Shown: positions 50,412-61,929, numbered from the stretch's first letter. The stretch: 64,000 nt of DNA from Coenobita brevimanus (GCA_032717465.1 CM064632.1:24744101-24808100), one strand, 5' to 3'. Numbers and translations: made by a program. The notes: generated by a model from the letters alone, not told the origin.

Positions 50412-50736
50412 ATATTAAGTCCACAGGCTCCATCAACCCCCCGTAAATAATGCCAACACAGGGACATTATCATTTTATAATACTTTCAGGCCCAATAGAT
50501 GCACTAATTATTCTCGGTTCCATACGTACACCGTCCTCATGGTTATTACAAATTAAGTCCATTAATTAGGCCCCGCTGGATGATAATTTAGAGCTGCCTG
50601 AACAGAGAACGAGCCGGCAGTACCATCAATATGCCGAGTTACTGGGTTGGGTTGCCGACTGTCGGGTTAGGCCGGCGACAAGCGAGGCAAACAAAAGATT
50701 ATAACTTGTGCAGGTGCCCTCGCAACACACGTGCAT
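50412..50736. promoter_or_regulatory. 325-bp non-coding block identical in both duplication copies, candidate enhancer
   Basis: Compared line by line with 59011-59335, I find no substitution or indel over 325 bp, while adjoining sequence (49740-50411) differs at roughly one position in five to six. It is not coding: stops occur in all frames. It holds several homeodomain-type cores (CTAATTATT at 50503-50511, ATTAATTAGG at 50561-50570, GATAATTTAG at 50582-50591), an AACAAAAG SOX/TCF-like site near 50690-50697, a CAGGTG E-box at 50711-50716 and a palindromic CACGTG at 50728-50733. It could be a constrained cis-regulatory element or a gene-conversion tract. Confidence 0.6.
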
Positions 50737-50749
50737 CCACACTGACACG

Positions 50750-50751
<2 letters not shown>

Positions 50752-50785
<34 letters not shown>

Positions 50786-50789
50786 TCCA

Positions 50790-50831
<42 letters not shown>

Positions 50832-51360
50832 TCTTCCTCTTCCTTTAACTCCCTCTCTTACTCCTTAACTCATCCCATCTCCTGGTGATTCTCAGCTATT
50901 CCCTTCATTCTTTCCCTCTCTTCATTTTCCTTCATACTGTCTTTTCCCTCCTTTCTGCTCTACTTCACTTATTGTTTTCCCTCCACTCCCATCGCTCTTC
51001 GTGCTCTCCTTCTTCCTCTTCTTTCTCCAGCTTGGTCCCTCTCTCTCCCTCCATCTCTCCTCTTTCCCTCCTGGCACACTCTCCTTCCTCTTCTCCTTCG
51101 TCCCTTTTTTCCTTTTCTCTCTCATTTCCCTCCCCTCTCCCTCCCTCCCTCCCTTTCTCTTCCCGCTTTTCTTCTCTCTCCTTTCCTCTGTCTTTCACTT
51201 AATCTTGCTTCCTTCCTCATCTTTTCATCTCTCTCTGTCCCTCCCCTCCTTCTCCTTTCCTCTCTTTCTCTCTCTCTCTCCCTTCTTCACTGCTGCCATC
51301 TTCCTCTCTATTCCTCTTTTCCTTCTTCTTTCTGTCTATTCCTCTCCCTCCATTCCTGTC
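50752..51360. repeat. (CA)n, (CT)n and polypyrimidine tract
   Basis: (CA)n at 50752-50784, (CT)n at 50793-50828, then TCC/CTTTCC-rich sequence to about 51360. The counterpart in copy 2 is 59371-60310. Frames here are compositional. Confidence 0.85.
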
Positions 51361-51845
51361 TCCTCCCCACCCACCCAGCCCGTCCTCCGGAATCCCACTT
51401 CCAGCTAAGCACATGCATAATCCTGCCAGGGTGAGCGCATCTAAGGCGCCGTCGCCAGAATTGGTGATACTGGTGAAAAATTAAGTTTATTTCCTTGTTG
51501 GCTGTCGCTCTGCTTTCCTTGCGTCGCCTTCAGCTCTCACGGGAAGCTGGTAAATATTGACTTCGAGAAACGCTGTGACCTGAGTAGAGATATGGCCCTT
51601 GTGTGAGCATTACTAGTCTGTTCTTGCACATGTGTAAATATTGAGTTTTGGAAACGTTTTGATATTCGGAAATGATGTGGATCGTTGCATTAGTTTTCAG
51701 AATTGTGTAAATGCTGACTGTAGGGAACGCCATTACTCTTTTATTAACTACTGACATTTTCTTGCAGCGTTGTTTTATATATCTATATCTGTCTCTATGT
51801 GCCTGTCTATCTTTGTCTGTCTATCTCCCTACCTATCTATCTATC

Positions 51846-51848
<3 letters not shown>

Positions 51849-51924
<76 letters not shown>
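51849..51924. repeat. (AT)n microsatellite
   Basis: About 76 bp of TA units preceded by CTAT/CTGT tetramers. The same position in copy 2 (63797-63950) is also (AT)n. Confidence 0.97.
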
Positions 51925-51926
<2 letters not shown>

Positions 51927-52200
51927 ATACACACGCACAATCATGCCAATAATGGCGCACGTTGTATACAACTCTGAACTCGCTTACGGTACGGGGTAAG
52001 TTCAGATCAAACGTGCCGTCTCTTCTGCTGCGTAGTGCATACTGTACAGAATACAGGGCAACACGGATGTTGTTTAATCTAAAGAGGATACGTGTACTAT
52101 ACCAGAGACAAACTCTGGCAAGTGTCATACAATTGCCTACAAGTGTTGCCTCCCAAGTACTAGCAAATTCAGCTGCCTCCAGACGATTTTATTCGGCTTA
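51925..52200. other. spacer between duplication copy 1 and the TIR transposon
   Basis: Mixed composition, no gene. Its end (52177-52200) is a family C motif, CTCCAGACGATTTTATTCGG, which stops exactly where the transposon begins. Confidence 0.55.
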
Positions 52201-54379
52201 GGGCCGTACTATAAAAAACCAGAGTTTAGGCGGTCCAATGGCGACGTTCAGTCGTCAGACGTTCCTGAGCGTCAGTCATCCTTACTATAAAAAATCTGGA
52301 CCGTCAGTCTTGGCGAAGCCCAGTTCTGGCGTTTGAATGCCCCAACAGTCGCTAGATTGGGCGAGAATGCGCTGCATGAGCACTAAAAGCGCGCAAATGT
52401 TGAATGTTTCTTCTGTTTAATAATCAAGACACTTCGCTAACCCATTCTGAACTGTTACTTCTATGTACGAAATAAGTATATTTGCGCTAGAATTGGTATC
52501 AAATGTTGGTAGAATGCATAAAGAGGATGCATTTATAAGCAAGATAGTGTAATGTATAGCCTAGATTGAATTATGATTTATCTTCCTTTTGCAGTTATTT
52601 GCATGAAAATAATTATTGAGATTATCCAGACTTGATTTCATACGAGCAAAGTGAATGTATTATTGCATTCTTCATAGATTTCCATGTTGTTCCTGGCCAG
52701 CTCACCAGTCATGAATTATATTGTACAGCAGTTTATCCAGGTTATGTGCACTTTCACTCATGCAGCAGTACATCATGTGTTCCCATATTTATATTGCAAA
52801 ATGTAAATACAGACTTACTGGGGAATTATTTTTAGCATGGAGACTAATTTACTTCTTTACAAAGCTGGTTGAATGGTGACATTCATTGCAGCACAAACAC
52901 AAGAGGGATGCAGTAACACTCCATTCTTTTTCAGCTGCTTCTTTCCACACCTGTCATCCAGCCATGACCAGCAGACCATATTGGAAAATATAGGTTTAAG
53001 ATGTGTGTACTGTAACAGTTGTTCTTTCATTTTCTATATATCTAGCTATAGTTCTTCGCTGCATTATTGTCACCTTCCCTGTTTGAGGTATTACTAGTAA
53101 ATTTCCAGTTTAGCTCAGTAATTATACTACTCTGAGATTCACATTCTTTATCATTACCTTTCCCTTCAAGCTTTTGTATAACCTTTCCACCCTAACCAAT
53201 ATTCCATGACTTTTCTATACCTATCTGCTCTTCCATTACAATAGCTGTCATTTCTATCCAATTACTGTAACTAGTTTTTATATTATATGTGCATGGAACA
53301 GGCCATTTCCTCAGGCCTGTAGCTATTTGTAAGTAAGAACAGCTCTTGGGATAGAAAGATGCCTTTTTTTTTTTTTTTTAATTCGCATGTAAAAATCTGC
53401 ATTTACTAACAAGTTTTGCTTTAAAGCCAACACACCTATGCTCAAATCTGAGTCCTTGATTGAAACGGGCACTATATTAGCCAGCATCCTAACCAACCAA
53501 TTCACTCATACCGGTATCTGGTAACCTTATCCACCTATCTTAACTACATCAGCTTAATTTATTTTGGTGCAAAAACGAATCACATTTTTCAAGAAAGAAC
53601 TGAAGTGATTGCACATACTTGTCGGTACTGATGAAAAATTTGTGTCTTTTATTATCAATTTCTGAAGCTTAACTGTAAGAGAGAACACTAAAACAGGTGA
53701 AAAATACAAACCAAACTAACCATTTACCAACGCTGACCAAACTCTGATATGTGTAATTTCTGCCATGTGATATAGTATTGTATATGCACTTCTTACACGT
53801 CATTTATTCATGACTTTTCATAGGCAAGTGTCACACAGTGATGTTGGACTAGAGGCAGAAGCTGAATGGCTTGCCCTCAGTTGTGCTAACTAAAGCACTG
53901 AGCTGGCTAACACACAAATTTTCAAATAGTTGCCATTTCAAAAATCTATTCAGAAAGTACACAGGTAGTCTGAAATGAACTAGAAAGCATAATTTAATAT
54001 CCTAGCTCAATATTACGCGACACATCACCACCATAGAAGTTTTTGTTTATTCGTATTCGTTACGGAAGCGTTTAGTTTTGTAAAATCTTATGAACAGCCT
54101 TGTATTTCTCGTATAGTGTAGTCTGCTAGGGAAAATTTGCTGAATTATTCAGTTTTTATAAATGGAAAAACCGGTTATCATATTTATGAATTTAAATTTG
54201 TTATACGAAAGGGGATCTCGTGTGACGTTTATCGTCCTGTGACATTCCAATACTATTTTACGCCATAACCAGGTGACGAACGCCTGGCGTGAACAGCAAC
54301 TTTATTTGTGGAACGAAAAACAGGAACGTCAGACGCTCACGTTCGTCAGTACTGGCGTTTAGTTTTTATAGTACGGCCC
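52201..54379. mobile_element. 2.2-kb TIR DNA transposon, non-autonomous or decayed
   Basis: Ends are perfect 17-bp inverted repeats: GGGCCGTACTATAAAAA at 52201-52217 and its reverse complement at 54363-54379. Subterminal CAGACGTTCCTG (left, near 52256) and CTGACGTTCCTG (right, inverted) also pair. The left end repeats a TTACTATAAAAAATCTGG echo near 52284. The interior (52400-54280) is AT-rich with no transposase I can recognise. Flanks TTA and ATT do not give a convincing target duplication. GGGCC-type ends suggest a PIF/Harbinger-like group, but this is a guess. Confidence 0.8.
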
Positions 54380-54539
54380 ATTTTCTTTCGTATATTATTT
54401 TGCTGCACGAAATCCAGAATTCCCGCCACCTAAAATTAGACATTAAAGCAAGAACCTTTTATGTGTGTTATGTCAACCCGAGTGTTAAAGATACCAGTAA
54501 GTAGGCTGAAGTAAATAATAATAATGACTGGCCATCCGT

Positions 54540-54835
54540 GCTTGTCCATCCTGACGTCACAACAAGCCCTGCCCACTCTTGCCTAAGTCCCTCCCAGTCT
54601 GCCACTATTGCTCAACAACTCATACACGGAGATCCAGATGAGGGGATTGCACGTGCGTAGTAGTTGCTCTGAGTTTGCGGTGTTCTTCATGCATTTTTTG
54701 GCGTCCTGTCGGCGATCTGCGTGGAAAAACGTGACTAATAATACCCATAGGATTAACGAATCAACCCAGGGAGTGTCTGCGACGAGCGAGATGGAAGAGT
54801 CAGTCGAAATTACCGTCAACCCGAGGTGAGGTAAG
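54540..54835 (+). promoter_or_regulatory. candidate promoter and short first coding exon (copy 2)
   Basis: TGACGTCA (CRE) at 54551-54558 and GCCCTGCCCAC follow each other. About 230 bp on, an ATG in good context (GCGAGATGG, near 54789) opens MEESVEITVNPR, which runs into GAGGTGAGGTAAGTAG, a donor-like pair conserved in both duplication copies. In copy 1 (near 42767-42806) the ATG is GTG, the CRE is TAACGTCT and one base is missing in the frame. Only 12 codons, so this may be chance. Confidence 0.22.
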
Positions 54836-55269
54836 TAGTTAGTCGCTCGGCCCTAAAGCTTAATATATCGCTTTTGTATCTCAAGTCTGTCCATCATCAT
54901 TATCATCATTATTTTTTGGTTGTATGTACTGCAGAATCTGTAGCTTTCACGTACTTATTTATATATTGCCAATACATTGCATGATACGATAGAAACAGCG
55001 AAAGAGTTCTGGTTTCTAGGATGCTGTCAACCACACAGACAACATGGCAAAATTTTTGTGGTAATATTGTGCTGTTTTATGATATTATGAACGCTTTGAA
55101 AACTGGTGCATTGAAAAGGTTGGGTTATCGATTTTGGAGAGGTGTGAAATAGAGGAAAATCATTAAGCATATAGAAGTTAATCGATGGGAAGAAGATGAT
55201 AAAAGGAGGAGGAGCTTGGAAGGAGACTGAAAGGTGGAAGTGGGAGGGGGGGGGGAGACGAAGGTGGAG

Positions 55270-56566
55270 GATATAAGCGGAGAGAGAGAGAGAGAGGTAC
55301 AAGTTGGAAAATGTGCAAAGGAGTACAAAGGAAAACAACCAACAACAAACCTGTAGTTCCCTTCGTGGCTGTATGTTATAGGGAAGGTTATAACTAACGA
55401 AGCTACAGTATTTTATCAGCTAAAGAATGTAGGGGGAGATACTGAGATTGGGGTAGAGAAAAGTGGAGGGAACAGTAAGAGAGAGAGAGAGAGAGAGAGA
55501 AATGGTTAGGGAGGAATCGTGGAGAGGAGGATGGGGGAAGACGTGGAGAGGAGGGTGAGGGAGAGAGGGAGGGAGACAGGGAGAGGGAGGGAGACATGGA
55601 GAAGAGGGTGAGGGAGAGAGGGAGGGAGACATGGAGAGGTGGGTGGGGGGAAAGAAGGAGGGAGACAGGGAGAGGAGGGTGAGGGAGAGTGGCAGGGAAA
55701 CGTGGAGAGACGGGTGAGGGAGGGAGGGAGGGAGGGAGACATGGAGAGGAAGTTGGAGGGAAAACAGGGAAGGAAAGGCGAAATTGAGGCTGGGGGAGAG
55801 GATGACCGAGGAACAGTGAGTGGATGGCGGAGAGAGACAGGCAAGATGGAGGGAGAGGGAGGAGGGAAAGTCGGGGAGAGGAGGAAAGGGAGGAAGAGGA
55901 AGGAGGGTGAGGGAGAGATGCTTACATATCGTTAGTAATGATGAATCTTACCCTTCCCTCACCACACCACACCACTGCACAATTTCCACATTGCACCGCA
56001 CCGCACCGCACCGCACCACTTAATATCACATCACATCATATCAGACCACACTGTTTCAGACCACACATTCTCCACGGTACATCACAACACACGCCAAACT
56101 ACACCACACCAGATTACATTACACTGCACCACGCCACACCACACACTAAGCCACACTGTACCACACCACACTACATCGCATCAAACCAGATCACACCACA
56201 CACCCTACCACTCGTTACACGAAGCCACACCGCACCACACCACACCACACCCTCGCTAGCTATTTCTCACGGGGTGGTCTGAGTGACAAAGTTTGGATCT
56301 TGATGGATGATAAGGGTAATCCTGCTGCTGGGTGGATACTTATAAACGATCTTACCACTGACAGGCTCCTATGACTCACTTCCTGCCGAATAAAATCAAC
56401 ATGGCGTTAGCTAGTGTTAAATATTAGAGCTGTTCCAACCATGAGGGGGTTAATCCTACCTGGATTAAAACTGCCAGGTTTGTTCACCTTTGATAGTAAT
56501 ACGAGTCAGTTTTTCATTTCCTTCTCTCTTCTTTTTGTGTTATTAATATATGTATAGAGGCGGATG

Positions 56567-56607
<41 letters not shown>

Positions 56608-56640
56608 CCACCACCACCACCACCACCGCCGCCGCCGCGA
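55270..56640. repeat. copy 2 simple-sequence fields
   Basis: (GA)n at 55280-55297 and 55478-55500, purine-rich GGGAGGGAGACATGGAGAGG units at 55500-55910 (a 40-50-bp minisatellite more expanded than in copy 1), degenerate CACCA words at 55955-56260, and (ATC)n(CAC)n(CGC)n at 56568-56640. Confidence 0.88.
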
Positions 56641-57100
56641 TCATCATCAGTCAATCAATCAATCAGTCATCCCCCAAGAGTAATGGAAACAACCTACACA
56701 GTGTTCCCTGGAATGCAATGGCGCTGTCTGAAACGTCGAACGCAGTTTCTGTTGTACACCCTTTTTATTTCTGTATTTTCCCTTTATTTTTTGACGGCGG
56801 CCACACAAACAGGGTGGCGTGGGTTGACGTGGATATATGAAGGGGCGGCAACGTGGTCTTGAAGTTATTATGGGACGGGATGAATTACAAGGGGCGATGA
56901 ATTGGTGTGACAGGCAGTTAGCGGCAAACCCACCAATAATCCAGTGTTTTAGTTACTGTGGCATGCTTTGATGTGGATATGAAAGGGGACGCAGCCTGGT
57001 GTGACGGGATGTAATCGTCACGCGCACTAAAAATCCAGTATCGTAGTTATTGGCAATTTAGATCTAGGCATGGAGTCAACCTTTGTCGATTGCCTGACTG
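56641..57100. other. segmental-duplication sequence, no gene
   Basis: Aligned to 44757-45140. Contains GGCCACACAAACAGGGTGGC and other words shared between copies. Nothing else recognised. Confidence 0.6.
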
Positions 57101-57660
57101 CATGAATTGAGATGTCAGGAAATGGGAGGGAAAATGGGGTCAGGTGGGGAGGAGAGGGGAGGGAAAATAGGGTCAAGTGGGGAAGAGAGGAGAAGGGAAA
57201 ATATGGTCAGGTGGGGAGGAGATAAGAGGAATGAGGAGGGAGAGTAGGGTCAGGTGGAGAGGAGACGGGAGGGAAAATAGGGTCAGGTGGGGAGGAGAAG
57301 GGAGGGAAAATATTCAGATGGGGAGGAGAGGGGAAGGAAAACAGGGTCAGGTGGGGAGAGGGAAAGTAAAATAGGATCAGGTGGGGAGGAGAGGGGAGGG
57401 AAAATAGGGTCAAGTGGGGAGGAGAGGAGAGAGATAATAGGTGGGGAGGAGAGAAGAGGGATAATAGAGTCAGGTGGGGAGGAGAAGAGAGAGAAAATAG
57501 GGACAGGTAGGAAAACGAGGATGGGGAGTGTGGAGGAGTGGGAAGGAGTTGAGAACGAATATGGTGGGGGATGGGGAGAAAAGGCTGAGATGTAAGGGAG
57601 GCGGAGAGGAAATGAGAGATATGATGTGGAGACGTAGAGGGAGAGAAAAGGAGAAGGAAG
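57100..57660. repeat. polypurine field with GTCAGGTGGGGAGGAGAGG unit (copy 2)
   Basis: Same unit as 45175-45620, about 12 copies, with different indels. Confidence 0.85.
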
Positions 57661-57845
57661 TGACGTTAAACGTAGAGGGTCATTGGACAAACTTTGAAAC
57701 AATTGTAAGAGACAGTTTGCAGACGCTTAGAAAACTTGCCTCCGTCTCCCAGCAACTACACTGCGGTTCTCATAAACCCCTTCAGAGCGAGAGGGGGTGT
57801 TTCCTGAAAGCTGTGTGTAGGCTGAATAAAGTCCCTCTGTGCTAT

Positions 57846-57847
<2 letters not shown>

Positions 57848-57929
<82 letters not shown>

Positions 57930-58188
57930 GCTGTCGGTGTGCGTGCGTATGTTTGCATATGTAACGTAAGCTGGCTCCTAGTACGGGTATTACCATGAAC
58001 TATCTCGTGACCAAACGACGCAGGTTACGTCCAACCGCGGCCAAGCACTCAGCCACACCCCACACCCCGATCCCACAGGACCTCACACACCCGACCCCAC
58101 CCCCTCCCCTTCCATATCTGCTTTCTAAAACTACTTATTCTCTCACCTACATTTTGTTTCTACCTTCATACTTTTGTGTCCCAGTACT

Positions 58189-58241
<53 letters not shown>

Positions 58242-58908
58242 ATAACTCTACTACCATATAAAATTAGATGAGGCAAAAGTAATATGTATTTCTGTACCCC
58301 CTTTTTTTTTTCTCTCACTTTTTGACTTAGAAATATACTGCTTTTTCGATCAGAGTTATTTAGAAGTAGTACTAAATTTTTTCCTTACATTTTGATATGG
58401 AAACAATTGTTGTAGCTTATTAGGATCAAGTACAGTATACAACGAAAATTGCTTCAGTTCTTAGTACATGACGAAGTGAAGAAGGAGAGGTTTGTAGGTG
58501 TACACAGGGAGGATGGATACATAGTGCTGTCATATCTCCTCGTATGAGAATGGAGTCAAAAGCTTCCTAAACTGAAAAAATAGAGAGGCCACTTTTTGGA
58601 CATTGCGTCATCGGGTAACGAGCGGTTGACGTTTGTGCACCATCTGCGTCATCCAGTAAGGAGCAGTTGAGATTGTGCATCCATCCTCGGTTGCGAATAC
58701 CTACTGGAATGACTGAAGTGTATTATTTCATCTAACACAAGAAGAATTGACTCAACCAAGAGTGAGTCACAGGAGCTTGAGTGTTAAGAGTCAGGGTGGC
58801 CTCGTGTAAAAAAAGTTGAATAAAATGAAAAATTACTCCAAAAAAAGTGAAAAAAAAAAATGGAATGCTGTGAAAAAATAGGTGGATGGAGATAAGTGGA
58901 CTGTGATG

Positions 58909-58958
<50 letters not shown>
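57848..58958. repeat. (CT)n(GT)n, (CA)n and (GT)n microsatellites within copy 2
   Basis: (CT)n 57848-57886 and (GT)n 57887-57927, (CA)n 58190-58237, (GT)n 58912-58958. Sequence between them is duplicated DNA with no gene. Confidence 0.93.
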
Positions 58959-58961
<3 letters not shown>

Positions 58962-59010
58962 GAACATATAACAGCCTATATAATCACAGTCACCGGATAG
59001 TCCAGGCACT

Positions 59011-59335
59011 ATATTAAGTCCACAGGCTCCATCAACCCCCCGTAAATAATGCCAACACAGGGACATTATCATTTTATAATACTTTCAGGCCCAATAGATG
59101 CACTAATTATTCTCGGTTCCATACGTACACCGTCCTCATGGTTATTACAAATTAAGTCCATTAATTAGGCCCCGCTGGATGATAATTTAGAGCTGCCTGA
59201 ACAGAGAACGAGCCGGCAGTACCATCAATATGCCGAGTTACTGGGTTGGGTTGCCGACTGTCGGGTTAGGCCGGCGACAAGCGAGGCAAACAAAAGATTA
59301 TAACTTGTGCAGGTGCCCTCGCAACACACGTGCAT
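59011..59335. promoter_or_regulatory. 325-bp identical non-coding block, copy 2
   Basis: Exact counterpart of 50412-50736, with the same homeodomain-type, SOX/TCF-like, CAGGTG and CACGTG motifs. One base beyond the right edge already differs (59336), and the left edge differs at three adjacent bases. Confidence 0.6.
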
Positions 59336-59368
59336 GCACACTGACACGATACCTACACATAATCTAAT

Positions 59369-59370
<2 letters not shown>

Positions 59371-59420
<50 letters not shown>

Positions 59421-59750
59421 CTTTCCTTCTTCTCACCCTTTCTCCCAATTCATCCCTCTCCACCTCCCTATCCTAGGCTCCAAACTCCCCCTATCTCTTC
59501 TCAAAACCCCCCAGAGGACCTTCCACTTCTTCGTGAGGAAACAAGGTCATAAATTTTTACTGCCATTTCACTTCAAATCGGCTCTGTCACGTAAAAATAT
59601 TCCAGTCGTTTGTTCCAGCGGCGTAAACCCTGTGTGCCCCAACCTTCCACCCCGCCGCCTGTCTCCTTACTGCTCTCTCTGGCTTCTTTATTCTCTCAGT
59701 CGCTTTCTTCTTCCCGTATTATTGTTTTAGTTGTGTTTTTTTTTTTTTAC

Positions 59751-59795
<45 letters not shown>

Positions 59796-60310
59796 TTAAC
59801 CCCTCTCCTATTCCTTAACTCCTTCCATCTCCTCGTGATTCTCAGCTGTTCCCTTTATCCTCTCCCTCTCTTCTTTTTCCTTACTACTCTTTTTCCCTCT
59901 TCTCTGCTCTTCTTCACTCATTGCATTCTCTCCCTCTCCCACCATCCTTCATATTCTCCTCCTCCTCCTCCTCCTCCTTCTTGCCCTTCTCCATCTTTGC
60001 CGCTGCCTCTCCCCTATCTCTCTTGTCTCATTCCTTACACACTCTCCTACCTCTACTCCTTCGTGTTTTCTTTCCTTCTCTCTCTTATTTCTCTCTCCTC
60101 TCCCTTCCTCCCACCCTAACTCTCTCCTCCTGCTTCACTTCACTCTTCCTTCACTTCTTTCCCCTTTCCTTCACTTTATTTTGCGTCCTTCCTCGCTTTT
60201 CCATCTCTCTCCGTCCCTCTCCTCCTCTTCCTCTTGTCCCTCTCCCTCCTGTCTCCCTCCTTCAGTGCTGCCATTACCCCCTCCATTCCTCTTTCCCTTC
60301 TCCTTCCTCT
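59371..60310. repeat. (CT)n and polypyrimidine tract, copy 2
   Basis: (CT)n at 59371-59417 and 59754-59790 within a T/C-rich field. Copy 2 contains about 350 bp (59420-59760) not seen in copy 1. Confidence 0.8.
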
Positions 60311-60361
60311 CCCGTCCCAGCCCGTCCTCCGGAATCCCACTTCTAGCTAAGCACATGCATA

Positions 60362-60369
60362 ATCCTGCT
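60362..60369. repeat. 8-bp target-site duplication, left
   Basis: ATCCTGCT, matching ATCCTGCC at 63468-63475 with one change. The unoccupied site in duplication copy 1 reads ATAATCCTGCCAGGGTG (from 51419), showing that the 8 bp was single before insertion. Confidence 0.88.
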
Positions 60370-60502
60370 CAAGGTCCAGAGAATACCAGGTCAGTCCACG
60401 AGGGGACGAAAACTGGTCCCTAGCCGCGCATAACGTCACTAGGCTTGCTGTCTCAGTTTGACCCAGGCCACCACACTGATCGTCATGCTCAAGGTCGAGA
60501 AA

Positions 60503-60600
60503 ATGCCAGATTATTGTGCAGTTTATGGCTGCAATTCTTCCTTTTCTCACAAGAAACTATTCTCTTCACAGATTTCCTCAATGTGAAGAATTTAGAAAGT
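60503..60600 (+). pseudogene. THAP domain, N-terminal half
   Basis: Starts MPDYCAVYGCNSS, the classic THAP opening with the first two zinc-ligand cysteines as C-x4-C. After the KK near 60556 a +1 shift is needed to read SLHRFPQCEEFRKS, which matches the conserved S-[FL]-H-x-F-P of THAP domains. It then runs into the (ATC)n tail of the nested LINE at about 60600. THAP domains bind DNA; in P-type transposases they recognise the element ends. Confidence 0.8.
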
Positions 60601-60853
60601 CATCATTATCATCATCATCATCCGGACCTCCTTTCCCACCCAAGGGCAGGGTGAGGAGTAGCAATGTTCAGAGAGCCCAAATTAGCCCAGTCCAATGGGC
60701 CACGCTTCCATTCACTCATCATTCAAGCCCCTAGAATCCTGGCTGTATTGGATATGCCAAAAACATTCACCACGGTCTGTAGCTTCACATAAACGTATCC
60801 AATTGAGTCAATCCGGACATTGCCATGTTAAAAAGGGGTGCCAGGATCCCTGA

Positions 60854-61708
60854 TCATGCACTTCTCACAACATTCATCCAGCCAGCTAGATCTCTTGTCA
60901 GATCCCATGCCTCACCGACTTCCAAAGCTCTCTTCCTCACACACCCAATCACCATATCTTTCCACCTTCTCCTTGACCTACCTTGCCTTCTTCCTCCTTC
61001 AAATTAGCTCTGATATACCTTTTTCACCATTCTGTTGTTATCCATTCTCTCCACATGACCATACCATCACAGTACACTGTCATCGATTCTGGTGTCCACC
61101 AACTTCCTCACTCCACACCTTTCACGAATCACATAATTTCGTATCCCATCCACCCTCTGTGCTCCACATACATTCCTCAGGAGTCCCATCTCCACAGCTC
61201 TTACTCTTGACATTTCATTTTCATGCCACACCATAGTTTCACATCCATATGTTGTTGGGACTAACACTCCCTCATGTAAGCCTCATGCAGCCGCAACACT
61301 CAAGCCTGTTTCTTATCAAGGCCTTCATTGCGCCAGCTACTTTTCTTCCTTGTGTCACTCTACTTTCAACTTCCTTTCCACATTTTCCTCTCTTTTCTAT
61401 CACTGTACCCAGGTATTTCAGCTCTCTCACCAGTTCCAGTCTCTCTCCATTCATTGTAACTTCACACTGGGAGTCACCTTTTCTCTCAATAACCATCACT
61501 TCACTCTTTTCTACTTTTACTCTTAAGGCACGACGCTCATAGTCATCAGCAAAACTCTGCACTAGCCTACCAAGTTCTTGTCCGGTACTTGCAAGTAGTA
61601 CTGCATCATCAGCATACAACAAATTTGAGATACTCCATCCATAACCATTCATTACCAGTGCCATTCCTCTCTCCATTACTCGTGGTTTTACTTCTCTCGT
61701 CACCCCAT

Positions 61709-61748
<40 letters not shown>

Positions 61749-61925
61749 AACAACCATGGGGACACCACACAACCATGACGCACGCCCACACCGATCGTGA
61801 ACCACTTACTTAGATGCCCATTAACCCTTACACATGCTTCGCTACCATCATAAAACTTTTGACAGCACCTACCAGCTTACCATCTACACCGTACATGCGC
61901 AAAACTTTCCACAATCCCTCCCTGT
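60854..61925 (-). pseudogene. LINE reverse transcriptase remnant
   Basis: Order from the 5' side: DREGLWKVLRMYGVDGKL (about 61920-61867), a damaged stretch with two stops, then VRHGCVVSPWLFN up to 61747, an (AT)n expansion, MDGVTREV, LLYADDAVLL (YADD at 61605-61616), LKYLGTVI, a frameshift near 61270-61280, PTTYGCETMVW, GRSRRRWKD and EAWDLTRDLAGW, ending with a TGA at 60854-60856. Motif order is normal for a LINE RT palm, thumb and C-terminus. Not functional. Confidence 0.85.
61711..61746. repeat. (AT)n microsatellite inside RT coding sequence
   Basis: 36 bp of AT units exactly between the codons for PWLFN and MDGV. Related LINE proteins commonly read F-N-x-Y-M-D-G-V here (from family knowledge), so a short ATATATATGG in the parent probably seeded the expansion. 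It also puts the two sides out of frame. Confidence 0.85.
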
Positions 61926-61929
61926 CTGT

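Larger units (their letters stand above)
42367..51924 (+). repeat. tandem segmental duplication, copy 1
   Basis: Co-linear with 54381-63950. Matching blocks: 42367-43400 with 54381-55360; 43460-44500 with 55440-56506; 44755-45760 with 56680-57640; 48450-48667 with 57670-57886; 48778-48830 with 58256-58320; 49740-50230 with 58322-58870; 50380-50750 with 58970-59350; 50790-51420 with 59371-60369; 51421-51900 with 63468-63940. Absent from copy 2: 45760-48440 and 48834-49738. No coding gene was found in it. Identity ranges from about 80% to 100% by eye. Confidence 0.95.

Noticed and set aside
52632..53097. Transposase inside the 2.2-kb TIR element
   Set aside because: Short frames on either strand lack recognisable DDE-type or DNA-binding motifs.
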